Origin: Victivallales bacterium
Lineage (GTDB): Bacteria; Verrucomicrobiota; Lentisphaeria; Victivallales; UBA1829
NCBI GenBank assembly: GCA_016285335.1
Contig: JAEEQO010000107.1
Location: forward strand, 1 to 9,640
Reading direction: 5' to 3'
Length of the DNA: 9,640 nt
A program made the position numbers and the translations under genes. Under the pieces are notes generated by a model. The model saw only the letters and a list, made by a program, of their open reading frames with translations. It made no database searches and was not told the DNA's origin. Shown here in pieces: positions 4,942 through 9,640 of this stretch; the stretch's first letter is position 1, and each line of letters begins with the position of its first letter.

Positions 4942-6747
4942 ATGCATTTTCCGTTCTCATCGTGGCTTCACGGCCGTTTCCTCCGCATCGTCAACCCGTT
5001 CCAGAAGACGCTCGGAGAGCAGAACTACATCATCCTGCTGAGCGTGCTGGTCGGCCTGCTGTCCGGCGTGGCCGGGGCGCTGATGAAGACCGTGGAGCAC
5101 GGCGTGCAGTCGCTGGTGGCGCTGATCCCGGCGGACGCTTCCTGGGCCGTGTGGGTGCTGCCCGCGACGCCCGCGCTTGGCGTGTTCTTCTGCGTCTTCG
5201 TTGCGCAGGTCGTCATGCACGGCAAGTACGAACGCGGCCTGGCCGGGGTCATCATGAGCGTGAAGAACCGCACGGGCACGCTGCCGCTCCATAAGACTTT
5301 TTCGCACATCATCACCAGCGGCGTCAGCGTCGGGCTTGGCGTGTCCGCCGGGCTGGAAGCTCCCGTGGCGCAGACAGGCGCGGCCATCGGCAGCAACGTC
5401 GCGCGGAGCCTGCTGCTGAACCACGAAAACCGCATCCTGCTGCTGGCATGCGGCGGCGCGGCGGGCATCTCCGCGATGTTCAACACCCCCGTTGCGGGCG
5501 CGTTCTTCGCTATGGAGATTCTGCTGCCGAAGACCGCGAGCGCGATCCCGGCGATCATCCCGCTCATTTTGTCCTCCGCGACGGCCCTGCTGGTGTCGCA
5601 GCAGATCTATCCGCCGCGTCTGTACGCTTTCGACCTGCTGCAATGGAACGTCCGGGCGGTGCCGTATTACGTGATCCTCGGGGCGGCGGCGGGGCTCGTT
5701 TCCATGTTCGTCATCAAGATGTACACGTGGATTTCGAAGCGGTACGGCCGCGTGCGGAATCCCTGGCTGAAGGGGCTGATCGGGAGCGCCATCCTGTATC
5801 TGGCGATCCTGCTGTTCCCGGCCCTTCGCGGCGACGGCTATCCGTTCATCAGCCGTCTGCTGTCCGACCCCGAGACCCTGTACGCGGGCAGCCCGATGGC
5901 GTCGCTGTTCGCGAATCCGTGGGTGTTTCTGCTGCTGACGTTCCTGCTTGTCTTCCTGAAGGCGATGACCTCGATCTCCAGCCTGGAGAGCGGCGCGGAC
6001 GGCGGCATCTTCGCCCCCTCGATGTTCATCGGCGCGTTTCTCGGCTACTCCATCTCGAAGTTTATCCACATGGCAGGGCTGGTCTGGGGCGGGTACATCA
6101 GCGAACTGAATTTCCTCGCCATCGGGATGGGCGGCGTGCTGGCGGGCGTGATGCACGCGCCTCTGACCGGCATCTTCCTGATCGCCGAGCTCACGGGCGG
6201 CTACAAGCTCTTCATCCCGCTGATGATCGTGTCCGCGCTTTCCACGTTCGTCTGCCGCAAGCTCTGCCAGTACAACGTCTACAAGACGATGATCCTGTTC
6301 CACGGCGGCGACCCGGACGGCACGCGCGACGCGGACGCCCTCACGCGGGCGATCCCGGACGACCTGATCGAACGGGATTATCTTCCGCTCGCGGAGGCCG
6401 ACTCCATGCGGACCGTGCTGAACTCTGTCATGAAGACGCACCAGAACGTGTTTCCCGTGCTCGACAACGAAGGCCGCCTGGCGGGGATCGTCACGCTCGA
6501 CAACCTCAGGCACTACCTGCTGGAAACGTCGCTCTACGACGTGGCGCTGGTGTTCGACATCATGCGTCCGCCCGAGGCCGTGCTTGCGCCTGGCGACACG
6601 CTCGGACGCGCCATCAACCTGTTCGAGAAGCATCACGAGACGGCGGTTCCCGTGGTGCGCGGCGGCGTGTACGTGGGATTTGTCACCAAGGACCGCGTGC
6701 TGGACCGCTACCGCTACCTGATCGAAACGAAACCCGAACTTTTCTGA
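4942..6747 (+). CDS. ClC-family anion transporter with two CBS domains
   Basis: The product has 601 residues: a ClC membrane domain (~25-445) and a cytoplasmic CBS pair (~476-528 and ~539-595) that may bind an adenine nucleotide. ClC signatures are GLEAP (136-140) with the external gating glutamate Glu139, GGIFAP (354-359) and the anion-coordinating tyrosine in GGYKLFIP (Tyr421). Departures from well-studied exchangers: the GSGIP serine loop is replaced by RGLAGV (98-103), and the internal proton glutamate position after FNTPVAG...ME is Ile193. Whether it works as channel or exchanger is open. Start ATG at 4942 has GAGAAGAAGG 8 bases upstream; the longer in-frame start at 4888 lies inside nrdR and was rejected. 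It sits 16 bases after nrdR and 23 bases before the next gene, so it is likely co-transcribed with both. Confidence 0.94.
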   Translation: MHFPFSSWLHGRFLRIVNPFQKTLGEQNYIILLSVLVGLLSGVAGALMKTVEHGVQSLVALIPADASWAVWVLPATPALGVFFCVFVAQVVMHGKYERGLAGVIMSVKNRTGTLPLHKTFSHIITSGVSVGLGVSAGLEAPVAQTGAAIGSNVARSLLLNHENRILLLACGGAAGISAMFNTPVAGAFFAMEILLPKTASAIPAIIPLILSSATALLVSQQIYPPRLYAFDLLQWNVRAVPYYVILGAAAGLVSMFVIKMYTWISKRYGRVRNPWLKGLIGSAILYLAILLFPALRGDGYPFISRLLSDPETLYAGSPMASLFANPWVFLLLTFLLVFLKAMTSISSLESGADGGIFAPSMFIGAFLGYSISKFIHMAGLVWGGYISELNFLAIGMGGVLAGVMHAPLTGIFLIAELTGGYKLFIPLMIVSALSTFVCRKLCQYNVYKTMILFHGGDPDGTRDADALTRAIPDDLIERDYLPLAEADSMRTVLNSVMKTHQNVFPVLDNEGRLAGIVTLDNLRHYLLETSLYDVALVFDIMRPPEAVLAPGDTLGRAINLFEKHHETAVPVVRGGVYVGFVTKDRVLDRYRYLIETKPELF

Positions 6748-6770
6748 ACGGAGAACGAGGAGCCGACGAC

Positions 6771-7757
6771 ATGATCGAACTTTCCGCACAGGCGATCTTC
6801 CTGCAGGATTCGCATGGCCGTGCCGTGCCGTTCGACCCCGCCGACCTCGCCGCGCGCATCCGCTCGGTCCTGCCCGGAGACGGCGGCGAACCCGATGCGC
6901 TCGCGCGCGACGCCGCCAGCGCCGTGGAATACGCGCTGCGTCATGCGGGGAAGAAGAAGGCCGGGCCGCTGTACGTGATGGCGTCCGCGGTCGACGCTAT
7001 GGTCGCGAACATCCTGCAGTCCGTCGGGTTCGACGATGCCGCCGCCGCATACGGCCGCACGAAACGCTTCGACGGCGAGGCGGACAGTTTTCAGGACGCC
7101 CGGATCGGCGCGCTCCTGGCGGAACGCCTTGCTTTGAGCGGGGAACGCCTCGCCGCAGTCGCCCGGAAGGTCTCCAATACTCTGCGGTCCATCGGCGCGG
7201 ACGTCTCCTCCACCGACCTCGTGCTGGAGCTTGCGAAACACTTCGCGGATGCGTTCGACGCCGTCGGCTCGGTGCAGCTGTCGATCCCGGAGAACGCCTG
7301 GAACGACCGCGGATTCATCCTTCAGCCGGAGGAATTCACGTGCCGGATCTCGGCGGCGTCCGCGCGTCTGCTGGATTCGCAATGCCGCGCCGTGAAGGTC
7401 CAGCCGGTCGACCTCCGCGTGTTCCCCGCGCTCCGCGTGGAACTGCGCTTCTTCCCGCTTCTGCGGGGATCCCGCCTGGAAACGCCCGTCACCGAGCTGG
7501 CGTTCGAGCCGCTCCTCGCACCCGTGGCCGTCTGCGTCGACGAACTCTGCATCGCCGCGGACGAAGCCTGCGGCCGTCACGGATGCGGCGTGGCCACCCC
7601 GCTGAAACTCCTGCTGCATTTCGCTGATGCCGAGGTATTCGCGACCGAGGCGATGGGCTGCACCGGCCGGAAAGCCGCCGCCGAGATCCTGAACGAGCTC
7701 GCGTCGTTCTTCACCGGCATGATCACCCGCCGTCCCGAAAAGATCACCTGCGCGTGA
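6771..7757 (+). CDS. Unrecognised protein with an N-terminal ATP-cone-like region
   Basis: The product has 328 residues with no signal peptide or membrane helix, so it is probably cytoplasmic. The start at 6771 has GAGGAG 8 bases upstream. Residues ~7-98 follow the layout of an ATP-cone: an opening strand, HGRAVPFDP, a helix in the place of 'KI..ai..a', a central helix DAASAVEYALRHAG, then VDAMVANILQSVGFDDAAAAYGRTK, which parallels the closing helices of NrdR ('...ALRQVDKVAYVRFASVYRDFK'). The nucleotide-contacting KRDG and the helix lysine are lost (QDSHG, ADLAARI), so binding may be altered or gone. Residues ~115-160 are helical. The C-terminal half is mixed beta and holds cysteines at 191, 205, 255, 260, 267, 272, 297 and 327, including C-x4-C-x6-C-x4-C (255-272), possibly metal or redox related. 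It is third in the nrdR unit. Real gene: very likely. ATP-cone assignment: moderate. Function: unknown. Confidence 0.85.
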   Translation: MIELSAQAIFLQDSHGRAVPFDPADLAARIRSVLPGDGGEPDALARDAASAVEYALRHAGKKKAGPLYVMASAVDAMVANILQSVGFDDAAAAYGRTKRFDGEADSFQDARIGALLAERLALSGERLAAVARKVSNTLRSIGADVSSTDLVLELAKHFADAFDAVGSVQLSIPENAWNDRGFILQPEEFTCRISAASARLLDSQCRAVKVQPVDLRVFPALRVELRFFPLLRGSRLETPVTELAFEPLLAPVAVCVDELCIAADEACGRHGCGVATPLKLLLHFADAEVFATEAMGCTGRKAAAEILNELASFFTGMITRRPEKITCA

Positions 7758-7778
7758 GCGTATCCCTTTTTCCCCTCG

Positions 7779-7813
7779 AAAAAAAGAGCCTCGCGATTTT
7801 ACTCGGGAGGCTC
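7779..7813 (-). terminator. Rho-independent terminator of the nrdD-trxB unit
   Basis: On the minus strand a stem (7813-7807 with 7792-7786, seven G+C-rich pairs, then a G-G mismatch and three more pairs around a 6-base loop) is followed directly by seven U (7785-7779). It lies 32 bases after the microprotein stop. The + strand side has no U-run, so it does not obviously end the nrdR unit. Confidence 0.88.
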
Positions 7814-7845
7814 CTGAAGCAGAGCTGTCTGTCGCACCCCGCGGT

Positions 7846-7947
7846 CTACTTCTTTTTCCAGCAGGCGATCACGACTGCAATGATCACGACGTTGACGACG
7901 ACCGCAAGAAGGATGAAACTCATTCCCATGCCGCTGTGTGTTTCCAT
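7846..7947 (-). CDS. 33-residue single-helix membrane microprotein
   Basis: A 33-codon frame starts with ATG at 7947, 2 bases after the trxB stop, and ends with TAG at 7846. The peptide has a polar N-terminus (METHSGMGM), one 20-residue hydrophobic helix (FILLAVVVNVVIIAVVIACW) and a terminal Lys-Lys-Lys, so it would sit in the inner membrane with the lysines in the cytoplasm. No clear Shine-Dalgarno sequence precedes it; translation would rely on coupling to trxB termination. Internal ATG codons at positions 7 and 9 are alternative starts. A real terminator follows 32 bases later, which places it inside the transcript. The clean hydrophobic profile and tight junction support a true gene, but it is too short for certainty. 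Function unknown; a tether or partner for the redox proteins upstream is speculation. Confidence 0.6.
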   Translation of the reverse strand: METHSGMGMSFILLAVVVNVVIIAVVIACWKKK

Positions 7948-7949
7948 GT

Positions 7950-8864
7950 TCAGAAGGTGAGGGAGTTCAGGTAGCGGCAGGCGGCGAGCGCGGCGGTGGC
8001 GCCGTCGCCGACGGCGGTCGCGATCTGCCGGATGCCCTTGGTGCGGCAGTCGCCCGCGACGAACACACCCGGCGTCTTCGTGAGGCAGGCTTCGTCGGCG
8101 GTGATGAACCCGTTGGAGTCGAGGTCGCAGACGTCCTGGAACGGCTTGTTGTCGGGCATCTGTCCGACGGCGACGAACACGCCTTCGAGCGCGAGTTCGG
8201 ACTCCTCGCCGTTCGCGGTGTTTTTGATCCTGATCCCGGTGAGCTCGGGCTCGCCGATGAGTTCGGTTACGACGGTGTTGCAGAATATCTTCACGTTCTG
8301 GCGCGCCTTCAGGATCTGGGCGAGGCTGACCTCGCCCGTGAGCTTCGGCAGGTTCTGGACGATCGTGACGGATTTCGAGGTCTCGGAGAGCAGCACGGCG
8401 TTCTGGAGCGCGGTGTTGCCGCCGCCGACGACCGCGACGTCCTTGCCCTTGAAGAAATCGCCGTCGCAGAGCGCGCAGTAGGAGATGCCGTGCCCGATGA
8501 GGTCGTCCTCGCGGGCGAGCCCGAGCGGCCTGTGGCGGGACCCGGCGGCGACGATGACGGACTTGCAGAGGTACTGCGTCCGCGGGGTGATGACGGACTT
8601 GATCTTGCCGTTGTCGTGGATCGCCGTGACCTCGTCGAGCTCGATCTCCGCGCCGTGGTGGATCGCCTGGTCGACGAGTTTTTCGCCGAACTCGCTGCCG
8701 GAGAGTTCGAGGAATCCGGGGTAGTTCTCGATCTTCGGCGAGTACACGATCTGCCCGCCGAAGGATTCCTTCTCCAGGATCATGACGGATTTGCCCGCGC
8801 GCCTGGCGTAGATCGCCGCGGTGAGGCCGGCCGGACCGGCTCCGACGATGATGATGTCGAGCAT
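7950..8864 (-). CDS. trxB: Thioredoxin reductase family flavoprotein
   Basis: The product has 304 residues, a low-molecular-weight thioredoxin-reductase-type flavoenzyme that passes electrons through FAD and a disulfide to a redoxin. It shows the FAD dinucleotide fold GAGPAG (8-13), the ENYPGF segment (~46-51), the redox pair Cys130-Ala-Leu-Cys133 followed by DGDFF, GGGNTA (147-152) in the second nucleotide domain, and the FAD-closing GDCRTKGIRQIATAVGDGA near the C-terminus. The HRRxxxR that grips the NADPH 2'-phosphate is absent: the aligned segment reads QNLPKLT (170-176). It may therefore prefer NADH or another donor. Start ATG at 8864 has AAGGAG 11 bases upstream. It lies 27 bases after nrdD and directly before the microprotein. 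The natural partner is the redoxin domain fused to NrdD. Confidence 0.95.
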   Translation of the reverse strand: MLDIIIVGAGPAGLTAAIYARRAGKSVMILEKESFGGQIVYSPKIENYPGFLELSGSEFGEKLVDQAIHHGAEIELDEVTAIHDNGKIKSVITPRTQYLCKSVIVAAGSRHRPLGLAREDDLIGHGISYCALCDGDFFKGKDVAVVGGGNTALQNAVLLSETSKSVTIVQNLPKLTGEVSLAQILKARQNVKIFCNTVVTELIGEPELTGIRIKNTANGEESELALEGVFVAVGQMPDNKPFQDVCDLDSNGFITADEACLTKTPGVFVAGDCRTKGIRQIATAVGDGATAALAACRYLNSLTF

Positions 8865-8891
8865 ACCGGAAATCGCTCCTTTCCCCGATCG

Positions 8892-9640
8892 TCAGACGGG
8901 CACGGTTGCGGATTCTTCGATGAAGCGGCGGATGTTGGAGACGTTTTCGAACTTCTCCATCTTGCCGCCGCGGACCACGACGAGCGTCGGAGCCTGGCGG
9001 ATGCCGTACAGGTCGGCGGCTGCGATATCCTCGTTCGCGAGGATCACGTCGTAGCGGATCGCGGCCTGGTCGAGGAAGCGCTTCGCCATCTTGCAGTTCG
9101 GGCACGTGCTGGTCGCGAAGAGGATGATGCGGTCCTGCGCGCCCGCGTCCTTCGGGGCCGGGGTCTCGACCGGATGCGCCGGGTCCTCATGCACGGGGCC
9201 GTCATGATGCGTCACGGTGTGGTGCATGGACTTGCCGATGTCGTAGGTCTTGCGGTCCTTGTACTCCTGGGACTTGCCGTCGTTCCAGTTCTGGACGGGG
9301 CGGTAGTAGCCAGTGATGCGGCTGTAGACTTCGGTCTTCTCGCCGCACTTGGAGCAGGTGTTCTTCTCGCCGGCGATGTAGCCGTGGTTCTTGCAGACGG
9401 AGTAGGTCGGGGAGAGGGTGTAGTACGGGAGACGGTAGTTTTCGGCGATCTTGCGGACGAGGTTCGCGGCGCTCTTCCAGTCGGGGAGTTTTTCGCCGAG
9501 GAAGGCGTGGAACACGGTGCCGGAGGTGTAGAGCGTCTGGAGCTTGTCCTGGATGTCGAGCGCGGAGAAGATGTCGTCCGTGTAGCCGACGGGCAGGTGG
9601 GAGCTGTTCGTGTAGTACGGGGTGTCGTCGTCGCCCTTGG
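8892..9640 (-). CDS. nrdD: Class III ribonucleotide reductase NrdD, C-terminal part, fused to a glutaredoxin-like domain
   Basis: The last 249 codons are present; the gene continues beyond the right edge. NrdD makes deoxynucleotides anaerobically with a glycyl radical. The visible part starts in the 'YYTNSSHLPVGYTDDIF' region, continues through 'LYTSGTVFHAFLGEKLPDW', a zinc site of Cys/His-Cys-x2-Cys type (codons near 9393, 9384, 9354 and 9345) and the radical loop SRITGYYRPV, with the radical glycine codon at 9309-9311. NrdD normally ends near 'EYKDRKTYD' (codon 9240). Here a 37-residue linker with six histidines (9129-9239) leads into a 78-residue redoxin domain (8895-9128) with CPNC (9093-9104) and a cis-proline-type 'QAPTL' segment, ending at TGA. 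The fused domain is presumably the internal reductant of the active-site disulfide, recharged by the trxB product 27 bases downstream. The activase NrdG is not in the window. Confidence 0.95.
   Translation of the reverse strand, partial: KGDDDTPYYTNSSHLPVGYTDDIFSALDIQDKLQTLYTSGTVFHAFLGEKLPDWKSAANLVRKIAENYRLPYYTLSPTYSVCKNHGYIAGEKNTCSKCGEKTEVYSRITGYYRPVQNWNDGKSQEYKDRKTYDIGKSMHHTVTHHDGPVHEDPAHPVETPAPKDAGAQDRIILFATSTCPNCKMAKRFLDQAAIRYDVILANEDIAAADLYGIRQAPTLVVVRGGKMEKFENVSNIRRFIEESATVPV

Noticed and set aside
5448..6770. Long in-frame extension upstream of the ATP-cone-like gene
   Set aside because: It overlaps the ClC gene, is Arg/Pro-rich with no family signal, and a good ribosome site precedes the ATG at 6771.
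4957..6789. 610-codon open frame on the minus strand opposite the ClC gene
   Set aside because: Arg/Gln/His-rich translation typical of an antisense shadow in G+C-rich DNA; the + strand frame has ClC and CBS motifs.
7786..7813. Hairpin after the ATP-cone-like gene as a terminator for the + strand unit
   Set aside because: The U-run is on the minus-strand side only; on the + strand CTGAAGC follows the stem.
7948..9105. Long open frame running across trxB in the microprotein frame
   Set aside because: Arg-rich low-information translation that shadows trxB and nrdD; only the last 33 codons, past the trxB stop, look like a real peptide.
1..9640. CRISPR arrays, insertion sequences, integrase sites, tRNA or rRNA
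   Set aside because: No regularly spaced repeats, transposase motifs, terminal inverted repeats or RNA gene signatures were seen on either strand.

Overview
This is a GC-rich, gene-dense stretch from what looks like a Gram-negative anaerobe. Two lipobox lipoproteins imply a lipoprotein-bearing envelope. The oxygen-sensitive class III ribonucleotide reductase NrdD at the right edge implies at least partly anaerobic growth. The gene mix (LemA + TPM-domain protein, secreted esterase-like lipoprotein, jelly-roll-like lipoprotein of no known family) would fit the PVC superphylum, for example Lentisphaerae/Victivallales. That placement is a weak impression, not something the sequence proves. No rRNA, tRNA, insertion sequence, phage gene or CRISPR array was seen.

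Left part (1-4176), envelope genes. Reading leftward are lemA and the start of a TPM-domain membrane protein, with a strong hairpin between them. After a 393-base divergent spacer, an alpha/beta-hydrolase lipoprotein is read rightward from a near-consensus promoter. Convergent to it is a leftward pair: a DPM-type family 2 glycosyltransferase and a 105-residue membrane protein. Divergent from the glycosyltransferase, across a spacer with phased A/T tracts, is an unrecognised 216-residue lipoprotein, which ends at a good rho-independent terminator.

Right part (4342-9640), deoxynucleotide and redox genes. A near-consensus promoter, whose -10 box lies inside an 18-base palindrome, drives a tight three-gene unit. 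It holds nrdR (repressor of ribonucleotide reductase genes), a ClC-type anion transporter with two CBS domains, and an unrecognised 328-residue protein whose first ~95 residues resemble a degenerate ATP-cone, the nucleotide-sensing fold of NrdR and of the reductases themselves. Convergent to it is nrdD (3' part only), which carries a fused C-terminal glutaredoxin-like domain with a CPNC site. It is followed by trxB, whose NADPH-phosphate-binding motif is missing, and by a 33-residue single-helix membrane microprotein starting 2 bases after trxB. A minus-strand terminator closes this unit.

The most interesting reading is that the right half is a deoxynucleotide-synthesis module. The reductase brings its own redoxin, a reductase next door recharges that redoxin, the regulator lies across the convergent junction, and a possible second ATP-cone protein is co-transcribed with the regulator. 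The sequence shows the gene order and motifs. The functional link of the ATP-cone-like protein, the ClC transporter and the microprotein to this pathway is inference.
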